Source: Gammaproteobacteria bacterium 13_2_20CM_66_19 (GTDB lineage: Bacteria > Pseudomonadota > Gammaproteobacteria > Steroidobacterales > Steroidobacteraceae). From it: a stretch of 46,064 nucleotides of DNA. The stretch's first letter is position 1, and the number at the start of each line of letters is the position of its first letter. The stretch is taken from assembly GCA_001914695.1 (NCBI GenBank), contig MNCZ01000052.1:2311-48374 (forward strand). Reading direction: 5' to 3'. The notes under the pieces were generated by a model. It saw only the letters and a program-made list of their open reading frames with translations, did not search any database and was not told the DNA's origin. Shown one piece after another: positions 34,945-43,521 of the stretch. The translations under genes and the position numbers were made by a program.

Positions 34945-36048
34945 TCAATGCGAAGGACTTTGGGGAACTGGTACAGTCGCACTGATCCATGTGCGGGAGG
35001 GGCTGGAATCGATTTCCAGGCTTCCACCGAGCCGCGCTATGCGCGCCCGCATGCCCGCGATCGTGACGCCCATCTCGCCTACTCCTCGCTCCGCTTCCGC
35101 CAGGGCTTCCTGAGAGATGCCGTGTCCCTCGGCACCCGCTTGCAGTATCAGGCGTTGGTCCTGGACCGCGATGCGCACCTTGGCGGTTGAGTGTTCCGGG
35201 ACGCGGAAAATGGTCGCAAAAAATTCCTGAACCAGGCGATAGAGGGCCGCCCCCACCGGCGGGGGCACGCGGTCCACGTGCGCGGGGAACTCTATATCGA
35301 CGGCTATTCCTTTCTGCTTTGCGAGACCCCCCAGGTGAGCACGCAGGGTCGCCAGCAATCCATCGGTCTCGAGCGACGGCGGGTACAGAAGATAGGAAGT
35401 GGTTCGGATCTCGCGGGACAGGGACTCGGCCAATGCGATGCTCTTGTCGATCCGTTGGGAAACCTCTCCCTCGGCGTGGCTTTTTGCCTGATGGAGTTCC
35501 GTAAGCAATGCTGCGCAGCTCGGACTCACGCTGTCGATCAGCGAGAGCGAAACGCGCTTCCGCTCGCGATCCTGCGCCTCGACCAGTCTCCAAGAGAGCT
35601 CTTGCTGCACTTTCTCGGCCTGTTTGCGCTCCGTCAGGTCATGGGTCACCTCGCCGAAGCCTTCCAGCATTCCGCGCTCGTCGCGTAACGCGGTGATCGA
35701 GACGCCTCCCCAGAAGCGAGAGCCGTCCTTGCGGACACGCCAGCCCTCGTGCTGGACGCTCCCTTTTTCCTCAGCGGTCTTCAGCAGACGCTCAGGCAGG
35801 CCCCGCTCCACGTCTTCGCGCGGGTAGAACACGGACACGTGCCGTCCGATGATTTGCTTTGCCCCGTAGCCCTTCATCCGTGCCGCCCCTTCGTTCCAGG
35901 TCGCAACGCGCCCTTGGGCGTCGAGGATGAAGATGGCGTAGTCCTGGACTGCCTGGACAAACAGGCGGAAGCGGCGATCAGGGTCCGCCAGTCCGGCAGC
36001 CTTCAGCGTTTCAGGGGCGAATTTCGCGGATCCAATGACGGAGGACAT
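34945..36048 (-). CDS. PAS-domain protein with degenerate HisKA_3-type histidine kinase core
   Basis: The start at 36048 is chosen because GAGGGAG lies at good spacing; an ATG at 36144 would add 32 residues. The 367-residue protein has a PAS/PAC sensor (about 26-143: FVQAVQDYAIFILDAQGRV, ATWNEGAARMKGYGAKQIIG, GFGEVTHDLTERKQAE), a linker, then a core resembling NarX/DegS-type kinases. In family members the dimerisation helix reads RIARELHDS with the phosphorylated His. Here it is RVSLSLIDS, with Ile at about residue 171. The ATP-lid domain has lost the N-box Asn (QEFFATIF, about 274-281) and the D-box Asp (GAEGHGI, about 305-311). The GxAGMRAR motif remains. It is therefore unlikely to be an active kinase and may be an adaptor or ligand sensor. 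It stands apart from any response-regulator gene. Confidence 0.8.
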   Translation of the reverse strand: MSSVIGSAKFAPETLKAAGLADPDRRFRLFVQAVQDYAIFILDAQGRVATWNEGAARMKGYGAKQIIGRHVSVFYPREDVERGLPERLLKTAEEKGSVQHEGWRVRKDGSRFWGGVSITALRDERGMLEGFGEVTHDLTERKQAEKVQQELSWRLVEAQDRERKRVSLSLIDSVSPSCAALLTELHQAKSHAEGEVSQRIDKSIALAESLSREIRTTSYLLYPPSLETDGLLATLRAHLGGLAKQKGIAVDIEFPAHVDRVPPPVGAALYRLVQEFFATIFRVPEHSTAKVRIAVQDQRLILQAGAEGHGISQEALAEAERGVGEMGVTIAGMRARIARLGGSLEIDSSPSRTWISATVPVPQSPSH

Positions 36049-36160
36049 GCCGCACTCCCTCGGCTGGTCCTCCAGCCGGAAAACCCGGCGGAGCAGCCAG
36101 CCTGCCGAACTTCCCATAGTCGAGAAATGGTGAATTCTGCTCAAGCCGCGGACTCAGGAA

Positions 36161-36175
36161 TGCCCTATCAGGGCA
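36161..36175. promoter_or_regulatory. Palindrome upstream of the PAS gene, candidate operator
   Basis: TGCCCT-ATC-AGGGCA is a perfect 6-bp inverted repeat about 113 bases before the PAS gene start, in the 266-base gap after kmo. No clear sigma-70 promoter is seen beside it, so the operator reading is weak. Confidence 0.3.
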
Positions 36176-36284
36176 ATCACCCACCGGCGGGTCACCGATC
36201 GGCTCAATTGCGTCGAGGATGATCGACGTAATGGAGTTGCTCACGGCGGACGCCCAGCGATTCGTTTCGCTGAAGCGCCGGGTC

Positions 36285-36302
36285 CAGGCCGTTGTTGGCC
36301 TG
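36285..36302. terminator. Stem-loop after kmo, candidate terminator of the kynurenine operon
   Basis: CAGGCC-GTTGTT-GGCCTG is a perfect 6-bp stem with a six-base loop, 12 bases downstream of the kmo stop on the minus strand. It lacks a U-tract. The rest of the 266-base gap (36049-36314) has no supportable gene. Confidence 0.4.
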
Positions 36303-36314
36303 CCATATGTCGGC

Positions 36315-37670
36315 TCAGCCGATCGGCGGCAGGCGCTCGCGCACCAGCTGCTCCGCAAGCCGGGCATCCGGCTCGACGCCCGGACCGCGATCGAGCTCAT
36401 CGAGCAGCTGCGCCTGCACCGCGCCGCGGCGCAGCGCCTCGGCGTACGGAATCTCCGGGTGGAACATCACCATCGAGTAGCGCGGGATGAAGCGATCGGG
36501 GAAGCGCCGCTCGAGTCCCAGGGCGATCTGCCTGCGGCGCAGGAAGTCGGCATCCAGCACCGCATCGCGCATCTCGCCGTAGTTCTCGAGCGCCATCTGC
36601 GCGATGGCCTCGGTGTTGGGACGGCGCAGCCGCTCGAACTCCCCGAACACCGCCTCCCATTCCGCGCGGTGCTCGATGAGCTCATCGAGCACGGTGCAGT
36701 CCTCGAACGCGGCATTCATGCCCTGGCCGTGGAAGGGAACGATGGCGTGAGCGGCGTCCCCGAGCAGCAGCACGCGGCCCTCGATCTGCCAGGGTGTGGC
36801 GTGCACGGTGCCGAGCTGGCCCTGGGGGTGGCCCGCGAACTGGCTGAGCAGGTCCGGCATGAGCGGCACCGCATCCGGGAACTCGCGGCTGAAGAAGCCC
36901 GCGACCGCCTCCGGCGTGCGCAGCGCGGCGAAGCTCTTCTCGCCGCGCCGCGCCAGGAACAACGTCGCGGTGAAGCTGCCGTCGGTGTTGGGCAACGCGA
37001 TCAGCATGAAGCCGCCGCGCGGCCAGATGTGCAGCGCATAGGGCTCGAGCGTGTGAGCGCCGGCGACCGGCGGCACGGAAAGCTCCCTGTAGTCGTGGTC
37101 GAGCCAGTCCTCGCGCACGCTCAGGAGTCCTGCGGTCGCCAGGCTCCCACGGAGCGCGGATCCGGCGCCGTCGGTGGCGATGGTGGGCGTGAGCGCGATC
37201 TCGCGCTCCGCGCCGCTCGCCTCATCGCGCAGGCGCAGCCGGTCGCGCGGCGCGTCCGCGCCGAGGCAGAGTTGGCTGAAGCGCACCTCGACCCCCGCGT
37301 GGCGCGCGGCCTCCTCGATGAGCACGCGGTTCAGGTCGGCGCGGCCGACTGACCAGATGACTTCGTGCTCGCGTTGCCCGTACGGCTGCAGCGCGGTCTG
37401 ACCGGTCGGCTCGTGCACCATGCGGCCGCGCATCGGGATGAGGAGCGGGCGCACCCGCTCCATGACCCCGGCGCGCTCGAGCGCGCGCATTCCGCGTGCG
37501 GCCAGGGCGAGATTGATCGAGCGTCCGCGCTCGGGCGCCGCCTGGCGCGGATCCGGCCGCCGCTCATGGAGCGTCGCCGCGATGCCGCGCCGCGCCAGCA
37601 GCAGCGCCAGCAGCGCACCGGCAAGTCCCGCGCCGACGATGTTGACGGGCGGCAGCCGCGCGCGGCTCAC
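36315..37670 (-). CDS. kmo: Kynurenine 3-monooxygenase
   Basis: Kmo is an NADPH- and FAD-dependent enzyme that hydroxylates kynurenine to 3-hydroxykynurenine. The 451-residue protein has the FAD dinucleotide motif NIVGAGLAGALLALLLARRG near the N-terminus, ERGRSINLALAARG, and the second FAD motif VLLLGDAAHAIVPFHGQGMNAAFEDC around residue 300, as in the family. The C-terminal part is the usual helical region, though no strong membrane helix is visible. The start is GTG at 37670, overlapping the kynU stop (GTGA) with GGGGAG ahead. The open frame continues upstream inside kynU but is not part of this gene. Confidence 0.94.
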   Translation of the reverse strand: MSRARLPPVNIVGAGLAGALLALLLARRGIAATLHERRPDPRQAAPERGRSINLALAARGMRALERAGVMERVRPLLIPMRGRMVHEPTGQTALQPYGQREHEVIWSVGRADLNRVLIEEAARHAGVEVRFSQLCLGADAPRDRLRLRDEASGAEREIALTPTIATDGAGSALRGSLATAGLLSVREDWLDHDYRELSVPPVAGAHTLEPYALHIWPRGGFMLIALPNTDGSFTATLFLARRGEKSFAALRTPEAVAGFFSREFPDAVPLMPDLLSQFAGHPQGQLGTVHATPWQIEGRVLLLGDAAHAIVPFHGQGMNAAFEDCTVLDELIEHRAEWEAVFGEFERLRRPNTEAIAQMALENYGEMRDAVLDADFLRRRQIALGLERRFPDRFIPRYSMVMFHPEIPYAEALRRGAVQAQLLDELDRGPGVEPDARLAEQLVRERLPPIG

Positions 37671-38974
37671 GCCACTCCCCGGAGCACATCGCCCAGAGTG
37701 CGAGCGAACTGCCAGACGTCCTCGAAGCGGTTGTAGAGCGGCACGGGCGCCACGCGGATGATGTCCGGCGAGCGCCAGTCGCACACCACGCCGCTCTCGC
37801 TGAGCGCCTCGAACACCCGCGCTCCGCGCGCTGCACCGCCCGTGATGCGCAGCGACAGCTGACAGCCGCGCCGGGCGCTCTCGCGCGGCGTGATGACGTG
37901 GACCTGCTCCGCGAGTGGGTGAAGCAACTGCTCGAGCCAGCCGGTCAGCTGCACCGATTTCTCGCGCAGCCTCTCGATGCGCGCCTCCGTGAATATCGCC
38001 AGCGAGGCGATCAGAGCGGCGGCCGCGAGGATCGGCGGGTTGCTGATCTGCCAGGCGGCGGCGCCGCCAGCGGCGCGAAACCCGCTCTCCATCAGGAAGC
38101 GCGTGCGCTCTTCCTGGCCCCACCAGCCGGCGAGTCGCGCGCCGGGCAGGCCGCCCGAGTGCGCGGTGCGCGGCTGCGCGTCCGCGTGACGCTGGTGCAC
38201 GAAGCAGCCGCCGATCGCACCCGGGCCGCCGTTCAGGTACTTGTAACTGCACCACACGGCGAAGTCGGCTTGCGTCTCGTGGAGCGCGAGCAGGGTGTTG
38301 CCGATGGAATGCGCGAGGTCGAATCCCACTACGCAGCCGTGGCGGTGTGCCGCGCGCGTGATACGCCCGAGGTCGAACGCCTGACCGGTGCGAAACTGCA
38401 CTCCCGGCCACAGCACCAGGGCGATCTCCTCCCCGTGGCGCGCGAAGCACTCGTCGATCGCCTCCTCGGACAGCGTGTCCTCGCCGGCAACGGGTGCGAG
38501 CTCGATCAGGGCCGCCTCGGGATCGAGGCCCCGCCAGGCGATCTGGGATGCGACCGCGTGGCGGTCGGAGGAGAACGCGCCCGACTCCATCAGGATGTGC
38601 GTGCGCCGGCCCGCCGGGCGGTAGAAGCTCGCGAGCATCAGGTGCAGGTTCACGGTGAGCGAGTTCATCGCGACCACCTCCAAGAGGTGCGCGCCGGTGA
38701 GCGCTGCGAGGCCGGCGCTCAGATTCTCGTGATACGGCACCCACGGACGGCGGGCGTGCTCGTGTCCGATCACGCCGAGGCGCGCCCAGTCCTCGAGCTC
38801 CTCTTCGACGAGCTTAGCTGCCGCGAGCGGCATGAGCCCGAGCGAGTGACCGCACAGGTACACGAGCGGCTCGCCGCGCTCATTGCGAGGCAGCGCGAAG
38901 CGCTCGCGGAAGCCGCGCAGCGGGTCCGCGGCATCCCGTGCCCGCGCAGCCTCGCGCGTCGAGTCGGCGCTCAC
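37667..38974 (-). CDS. kynU: Kynureninase
   Basis: This PLP enzyme splits kynurenine or 3-hydroxykynurenine into (3-hydroxy)anthranilate and alanine. The 435-residue protein shows YLCGHSLGLMP at the N-terminus, the cofactor-binding MNSLTVNLHLMLASFYRP, LWPGVQFRTGQAFDL, GFDLAHSIGN, and the Schiff-base lysine in CSYKYLNGGPGA. The start is GTG at 38974 overlapping the preceding stop. With kmo and haoC it forms the 3-hydroxyanthranilate branch. Confidence 0.95.
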   Translation of the reverse strand: MSADSTREAARARDAADPLRGFRERFALPRNERGEPLVYLCGHSLGLMPLAAAKLVEEELEDWARLGVIGHEHARRPWVPYHENLSAGLAALTGAHLLEVVAMNSLTVNLHLMLASFYRPAGRRTHILMESGAFSSDRHAVASQIAWRGLDPEAALIELAPVAGEDTLSEEAIDECFARHGEEIALVLWPGVQFRTGQAFDLGRITRAAHRHGCVVGFDLAHSIGNTLLALHETQADFAVWCSYKYLNGGPGAIGGCFVHQRHADAQPRTAHSGGLPGARLAGWWGQEERTRFLMESGFRAAGGAAAWQISNPPILAAAALIASLAIFTEARIERLREKSVQLTGWLEQLLHPLAEQVHVITPRESARRGCQLSLRITGGAARGARVFEALSESGVVCDWRSPDIIRVAPVPLYNRFEDVWQFARTLGDVLRGVA

Positions 38975-39795
38975 GAGGAGCGCTCAGAGATCCGGTAGAG
39001 CAGCGGGCGGCTCGGGACCGCATCCCCGCCGAGCGCCGGCGCCTGCAGCTCGACAAGATAGGCGCCGTCGGCGAGCTCGTCAGCCATGTAGGCGAGCTCG
39101 GTGACGGTGGCCTCGGGGCGCGCGGCCGCGGCAAGCTCCACCGAGCGGCGCGGCAACCCGAAGAAGATGCGGTGCGCCGTGAGCCGGCCCTCGTCGTGGG
39201 CGCGATCGATCGAGGGCACATCGACGATGAGGTGCCAGATGCCGCGCCGCACGAGGAGCTGCGCCGCCTGCTGCGTGAGGTACGCGGGCGTCTCAATGGA
39301 GTAGTCGCGCGTCAGCTTGCCGGCTGTGTTGGGAAGCGTGCGGATGAGGAGCGCCTGTGGCTCGAACGGCGTGGCGGCAGGCCAGGCGCCCTCGAGCGCG
39401 CGGGCGGTGATGAGCCGATCGCCGCGCTCGGGGGCCGGCTCGGTGTCCTCGCCTTCGGCCGGCGCGGGCTCGGCGTCGACCGATAAGAGGACGGCGGGCA
39501 GGAGTCCCGCCGGGATCACCCGGTGCGCGTCGAGCGGCTCGCGGGTCAGGTGCCCGACACACTCGGTATGGGTGCCGTTGCAGTGGGGGATGAGCGTGAG
39601 GGTCTCGCAGTTGCAGCTCGCGCCGCGCTCCACCGAGCCCAGGAAGCCCGGCGCCTCGAACGGGCGCGAGCTGGCCCGGGGTGCACCGAAGTGACGCGGC
39701 TGGGAGCCGCGGAAATCGAGTGCCACCGCCACGCTCACGGGGTGCGAGAGGTCGATGCCGAGCACGCGCGCGCCGAGCTCGATGCGCGCGTTCAC
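38971..39795 (-). CDS. Cyclase-family protein, likely kynurenine formamidase
   Basis: The 274-residue protein begins with GTG at 39795, one base after the haoC stop. It contains HCNGTHTECVGH, the H-x-G-T-H-x-[DE] metal-binding signature of the cyclase/KynB family, and LIVDVPSIDRAHDEG with a further ligand set. Formylkynurenine formamidase would supply kynurenine to the two genes downstream, and the tight overlap with kynU supports this. It is longer than typical KynB (about 210 aa) because of an acidic, Pro-rich insertion (AEPAPAEGEDTEPAPERGD, about residues 109-127). The family is clear; the exact substrate is inferred from context. Confidence 0.82.
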   Translation of the reverse strand: MNARIELGARVLGIDLSHPVSVAVALDFRGSQPRHFGAPRASSRPFEAPGFLGSVERGASCNCETLTLIPHCNGTHTECVGHLTREPLDAHRVIPAGLLPAVLLSVDAEPAPAEGEDTEPAPERGDRLITARALEGAWPAATPFEPQALLIRTLPNTAGKLTRDYSIETPAYLTQQAAQLLVRRGIWHLIVDVPSIDRAHDEGRLTAHRIFFGLPRRSVELAAAARPEATVTELAYMADELADGAYLVELQAPALGGDAVPSRPLLYRISERSS

Positions 39796-39796
39796 C

Positions 39797-40309
39797 TTAC
39801 GAGCGCTCCATGACGGCGCCGCAGCGCGAGCAGCTGCGCTTGTCCAGGCTCGAGAAGAAGCAGTCGAACACCGGCGGGAACTGCTTCTCGATGTCGGTGA
39901 GCGCGAAGAACTCCTCGTACAGGCGCTGACCGCAGCGCTCGCAGTACCACTGGAACCCATCGAGCTCGCCCGGGCGCCGGGCCCTCTCGATCACGAGCCC
40001 GATGGTGTCAGCGGGCCGTTGGGGCGAGTGCGGCATTTTGGGCGGAATGAGGAGCACCTCACCCTCGCGGATCGGCACATCGACCGCGCGGCCGTCCTGC
40101 ATGGTCTTGAGCACCATGTTGCCCTCGAGCTGGTAGAAGAACTCCTGCCCGGGGTCGACGTGGTAGTCCTTGCGGGCATTCGGGCCGCCGACCACCATGA
40201 TGATGAAGTCGCCGTCGCGGAAGACGCGCTTGTTGCCCACCGGCGGCCGCAGCTGCGCGCGGTTGGCCTCGATCCATTGCTCGAGATTGAACGCCTGCAG
40301 GGATTCCAT
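39797..40309 (-). CDS. haoC: 3-hydroxyanthranilate 3,4-dioxygenase
   Basis: This non-haem Fe(II) cupin (also NbaC) opens 3-hydroxyanthranilate to the semialdehyde that cyclises to quinolinate. The 170-residue protein has the iron ligands in [16 protein letters not shown] and [10 protein letters not shown], and the bacterial C-terminal rubredoxin-like site with two CxxC pairs (WYCERCGQ and CSRCGAV). It is the first gene of a four-gene kynurenine operon. Whether the product goes to NAD synthesis or to catabolism cannot be decided here, as neither nadC nor 2-aminomuconate genes are nearby. Confidence 0.94.
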   Translation of the reverse strand: MESLQAFNLEQWIEANRAQLRPPVGNKRVFRDGDFIIMVVGGPNARKDYHVDPGQEFFYQLEGNMVLKTMQDGRAVDVPIREGEVLLIPPKMPHSPQRPADTIGLVIERARRPGELDGFQWYCERCGQRLYEEFFALTDIEKQFPPVFDCFFSSLDKRSCSRCGAVMERS

Positions 40310-40369
40310 GTGCCCTCCGTGCCTTTTCCGTTATGGTACGCGCAGCCAGGCTGGAGCGAGGAGGGTGCG

Positions 40370-40906
40370 ATGCGGTCGGGGTCGGGAGCTCGGGGCGCGG
40401 CCGGCGGCGCCGCGGCGCGCGTGGTCGCGGTGGCGGTGCTGTTGTCGGCGGGGGGCTGCAGTCACCTGCCGGCCATGCATTGGCCCTCCATGCACTGGCC
40501 GTGGCATCACCCGCCACCGCCGCCCGCGCCGCCGGTGCACGAGCTCGACATCAGCGCGGGCGCGGGCGCGGGCGCCTCGGTCGGGTCGGGCGGCTCGGGC
40601 GCGGCGAGCGCATACCCGCAGTACTGGAACCGCAACACGCTGGTGGTGGATCTGGCCGCCGCCAGCGGCTCGGGCAGCATCACGCTCAAGCCCGCCGCCG
40701 GCTCTGCCTGGCCGGTGCGGCTCGCGTTCCGGGTCACGCCCGGCTCGGTCGGCCTCTTGAGCGTGCGCGCGGATCAGCGCCTGGTCATCCCGATCACGCC
40801 GGCGGCCGGCAAGCCGATCGAGCTCGAGCTCGCGCCCCGCATGTACACCTCGAAAACTCCGCAAATGCTGGTCAGCTGGGGGCCGAACAGTCCTCCGGTG
40901 CCCTGA
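40370..40906 (+). CDS. Putative secreted protein or lipoprotein, function unknown
   Basis: The 178-residue protein has a basic N-terminus, a hydrophobic stretch (AARVVAVAVLLSAGGC) and a cysteine at residue 27 that may be lipidated, although -3 is Ala rather than Leu. A His/Trp/Pro-rich segment (MHWPSMHWPWHHPPPPP) and a Gly/Ser/Ala-rich linker follow, then a predicted beta domain of about 100 residues (NTLVVDLAAASGSGSITLKP to the end). GAGGAGGG precedes the ATG. It is divergent from haoC and convergent with apaH. I do not recognise the family; the His/Trp-rich motif could bind metal, but this is a guess. Confidence 0.7.
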   Translation: MRSGSGARGAAGGAAARVVAVAVLLSAGGCSHLPAMHWPSMHWPWHHPPPPPAPPVHELDISAGAGAGASVGSGGSGAASAYPQYWNRNTLVVDLAAASGSGSITLKPAAGSAWPVRLAFRVTPGSVGLLSVRADQRLVIPITPAAGKPIELELAPRMYTSKTPQMLVSWGPNSPPVP

Positions 40907-40920
40907 AGTCCGGCGGCGCC

Positions 40921-40942
40921 GACGGCGGAGAGCCACGCCGTC
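40921..40942. terminator. Stem-loop between convergent genes, candidate terminator
   Basis: GACGGCG-GAGAGCCA-CGCCGTC is a perfect 7-bp stem with an eight-base loop between the putative lipoprotein gene and apaH. There is no T-tract on either strand. Confidence 0.4.
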
Positions 40943-40983
40943 CTTGGGCGGCGGGATGCCCGCACGAGCGGCGATCGGGCGAA

Positions 40984-41808
40984 TCAGTCAGCGCCAATCG
41001 GCTGATAGCCCGTGCACGGCACGGAAATCACCGCGCGCTCGGAGTCGAGGTCCACGGCGCTGAGCGCGCCGCCCCACACGCATCCCGTGTCGAGGCCGAT
41101 GACGCCGTGCTCGCGCACCAGTCCGAGCGCCGACCAGTGCCCGAAGATCACGCGTGCCTCGCGGCTCGCACGCTCGGCATGCGCGAACCACGGCCGAAGA
41201 GGCGAAGGCGGTGATGGCGGCTCGCCCTTGATCGCCAGATCCACCCGCCCGTCCGCCGTGCACACGCGCAGCCGCGTCAGCACGTTGATCGCAAAGCGGA
41301 GCCTCTGCACGCCGGCGAGCCGCACGTCCCAACGGTCGGGCTCGTTGCCGTACATGTGCTCGAAGAGCGCCCGCGGGTCGTGGCGCAGCGCCTCCCCGAC
41401 CTCGCGCGCGAGCGCCAGGGTGCCCGCGACGGTCCACTGCGGCACGAGGCCGGCGTGCACCATGAGATCGGCGCCCTGGGCGTGAGCCAAGGGACGCGTG
41501 ATGAGCCACTCGAGGAGCGCGTCCCGGTCGGGGGCGGCGAGCACCTCCTCGAGCGTGTCGGACGGGCGGGGGCGGCGGGCGCCGTGGGCGACCGCGAGCA
41601 GATGCAGATCGTGGTTGCCGAGCACCACCACTGCGTTGTCGCCGAGTGAGCGCACGCGGCGGAGCGCCAGGAGCGAGTCGGGGCCGCGGTTCACGAGGTC
41701 GCCGACGAACCAGACTTGATCGCGATCGGCCGAGAACTTCAGCCGCTCGAGGAGAGTCTGCAGCTCCTCGTCACAGCCTTGTATGTCTCCCACCGCATAG
41801 CGGGTCAC
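40984..41808 (-). CDS. apaH: Symmetrical bis(5'-nucleosyl)-tetraphosphatase
   Basis: ApaH splits Ap4A into two ADP and helps remove NpnN caps from RNA. The 274-residue phosphoesterase has the metal-binding motifs [34 protein letters not shown] and a late GHWSALG. It starts with GTG at 41808, overlapping the apaG stop (GTGA). The apaG-apaH order next to rsmA and pdxA is conserved in gammaproteobacteria. Confidence 0.96.
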   Translation of the reverse strand: MTRYAVGDIQGCDEELQTLLERLKFSADRDQVWFVGDLVNRGPDSLLALRRVRSLGDNAVVVLGNHDLHLLAVAHGARRPRPSDTLEEVLAAPDRDALLEWLITRPLAHAQGADLMVHAGLVPQWTVAGTLALAREVGEALRHDPRALFEHMYGNEPDRWDVRLAGVQRLRFAINVLTRLRVCTADGRVDLAIKGEPPSPPSPLRPWFAHAERASREARVIFGHWSALGLVREHGVIGLDTGCVWGGALSAVDLDSERAVISVPCTGYQPIGAD

Positions 41809-42185
41809 TGCAGGATTCCGGGCATCGCGAGCCGGAACGGCCGGATGGTCGCGTCAAACTGCGCGCCGTTGTCGGCGAGCATCTGATAGCTGCCCTGCAT
41901 CGAGCCAACGGGGGTCTCGAGCACCGCGCCGCTCGAGTAACGGAAACCCTGTCCGGGCTTGAGGTACGGTTGCTCGCCCACCACGCCGTCGCCGCGCACT
42001 TCCTCCACCTTGCCGTTGGCGTCTGTGATCACCCAATGGCGCGTCAGCAGTCGCGCCGGGACCTTCCCCTCGTTGCGGATGGTGATGGTGTAGGAAAAGA
42101 CGTAGCGGCTCTCGCGCGGGTCGGACTGCTCGTCCAGGTAGCTGGTCTCGACCTCCACCCGGATCTTGTGCTCGGGGGGGCTCAT
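41805..42185 (-). CDS. apaG: ApaG domain protein
   Basis: ApaG is a small immunoglobulin-like-fold protein linked to Co2+ resistance and Mg2+ efflux in Salmonella; its biochemical role is unclear. The 126-residue sequence has [53 protein letters not shown] and a C-terminal FRLAMPG, all typical. The start at 42185 is chosen for its GAGG site; an ATG at 42194 would add three residues. It lies between a stress protein gene and apaH. Confidence 0.94.
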   Translation of the reverse strand: MSPPEHKIRVEVETSYLDEQSDPRESRYVFSYTITIRNEGKVPARLLTRHWVITDANGKVEEVRGDGVVGEQPYLKPGQGFRYSSGAVLETPVGSMQGSYQMLADNGAQFDATIRPFRLAMPGILQ

Positions 42186-42195
42186 GGACCTCATT

Positions 42196-42651
42196 CTACC
42201 GGACTGACCGGCTTTCAGCTGCCGCGGGCCGCATGGCGAGCACGTCGCAGGGCGCGGCGTGGAGCACCGTGTCCTCAGTGAGATTTACCAGAATCGACAA
42301 TCCATGCCGCTCGCGGCTGCCGAGAATGATGAGATCCGCACGGCGGTCCCGCGCCACGCGCACGATCTCGGATTTGACATTGCCGCTCTCCACCCAGCAC
42401 GGAGAGCCGCTCAGCCCGAGCTCGGCGCAGAGTCCCGCGAGGCGCTGCCGCGCGCGCTCGAGCAGCTCTTCTTCGATTTGTACCGAGGGCATGAGGGTTT
42501 CACCCATCGGCTCGACCGGCACGAATTCCACGACGTGCAACAGCTCGACTTCGGCGCCGAGGGCAGCGGCGAGCGCCTGCGCCTTGCGTCCGATCGCGAG
42601 ACTGCCTTCCGTCAGGTCAACGACCAGCAGGATGCGACGATAAACGCCCAT
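42196..42651 (-). CDS. Universal stress protein, UspA family
   Basis: The 151-residue protein is a Usp fold ([14 protein letters not shown] at the start, [18 protein letters not shown] near the end). The nucleotide-binding pattern G-x2-G-x9-G-[ST] is only partly kept: the GSRERHG part is present but the following Gly-Ser is NL. ATP binding is therefore doubtful, as in E. coli UspA. It sits between rsmA and apaG on the same strand, an extra gene in an otherwise conserved block, and probably belongs to the same transcript. Confidence 0.88.
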   Translation of the reverse strand: MGVYRRILLVVDLTEGSLAIGRKAQALAAALGAEVELLHVVEFVPVEPMGETLMPSVQIEEELLERARQRLAGLCAELGLSGSPCWVESGNVKSEIVRVARDRRADLIILGSRERHGLSILVNLTEDTVLHAAPCDVLAMRPAAAESRSVR

Positions 42652-42693
42652 GACGAATCCCCCTGCAGCACGCCGCTGCCGGAAAGACTAGCT

Positions 42694-43521
42694 TCACCGG
42701 CGCGTGCGGTCGAGGGCCTGGGCCAGCGCGTTGAAGGCCTGCGGCGTGAGCCTCTCCGGGCGCACGCCCGGGTCGACGGCGCAGGCGCCGATCTCGGCCC
42801 CGGTGAGGAGGCCCGCGAGGGCGTTGCGCAGGGTCTTGCGGCGGTGCGCGAAAGCGGCAGCCACGACCGCGCCATAGTGCGGGCTCACGGCGAAGGGCGG
42901 TTCCGCCCGCATGGTGAGGCGCACCACCGCGGACCAGACCCTGGGGGGCGGCTGAAAGGCGCCGGGACCCACATCGAACAGCCGCTCGATCTCGACCCGG
43001 GGGGCGAGCATCACGGCGAGGCGGCCGTAGTCGGAGTCACCGGGCTGCGCGGCGAGCCGCGCCACCACCTCACGCTGCAACATCAGGTGGAGGTCCTGGA
43101 TCGCGGGACCGTGGTGCAGCAGCCGGAACAGGAGCGGCGTCGAGATGTTGTAGGGGAGGTTGCCCGCGATCCGCAGCCGCCCGCCGCGCTCGCGCGAGAG
43201 GGCGGTGAAGTCGAATTCGAGCGCATCCGCGGTGTGCAGCACGGAGCGCGGCGGCTCGAAGCGATCACGCAGCAGCGCCGAGAGATCACGGTCGATCTCG
43301 ATGGCATCGAGCGTGCAGTCGCCGCATTCGAGCAGCGCCGCGGTGAGCGCACCGCGCCCGGGCCCGATCTCCACCAGATGATCCCCGACCCGGGGCGAGA
43401 GCGAGCGCACGATGCGCAGGATCACCGCGGGGTCGTGGAGGAAGTGCTGGCCGAAGCGCTTGCGGCGCGGCGGCCGGCGGCCTGCAGCGACGGCGGCCGC
43501 GGCGCGCGGCAGGCGCGGCAT
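42694..43521 (-). CDS. rsmA: 16S rRNA dimethyladenosine transferase (A1518/A1519)
   Basis: RsmA (KsgA) dimethylates two adjacent adenosines near the 3' end of 16S rRNA in late 30S assembly. The 275-residue protein has KRFGQHFLHDP, the SAM-binding VEIGPGRGALT, and the catalytic NLPYNIST. The C-terminal helical domain is complete. Its ATG shares the last base of the pdxA stop (TGATG), so it is coupled to pdxA. The frame extends upstream inside pdxA but that part is not this gene. Confidence 0.96.
   Translation of the reverse strand: MPRLPRAAAAVAAGRRPPRRKRFGQHFLHDPAVILRIVRSLSPRVGDHLVEIGPGRGALTAALLECGDCTLDAIEIDRDLSALLRDRFEPPRSVLHTADALEFDFTALSRERGGRLRIAGNLPYNISTPLLFRLLHHGPAIQDLHLMLQREVVARLAAQPGDSDYGRLAVMLAPRVEIERLFDVGPGAFQPPPRVWSAVVRLTMRAEPPFAVSPHYGAVVAAAFAHRRKTLRNALAGLLTGAEIGACAVDPGVRPERLTPQAFNALAQALDRTRR

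Noticed and set aside
36011..36400. Minus-strand ORF between kmo and the PAS gene
   Set aside because: It overlaps both neighbours, has Arg/Ser-rich composition and no ribosome site or domain.
37671..38744. Upstream extension of the kmo frame into kynU, suggesting a fusion protein
   Set aside because: The extension is Arg/Ala-rich and not similar to any domain; the FAD motif begins just after the GTG at 37670, which overlaps the kynU stop in the same manner as the other genes of this operon.
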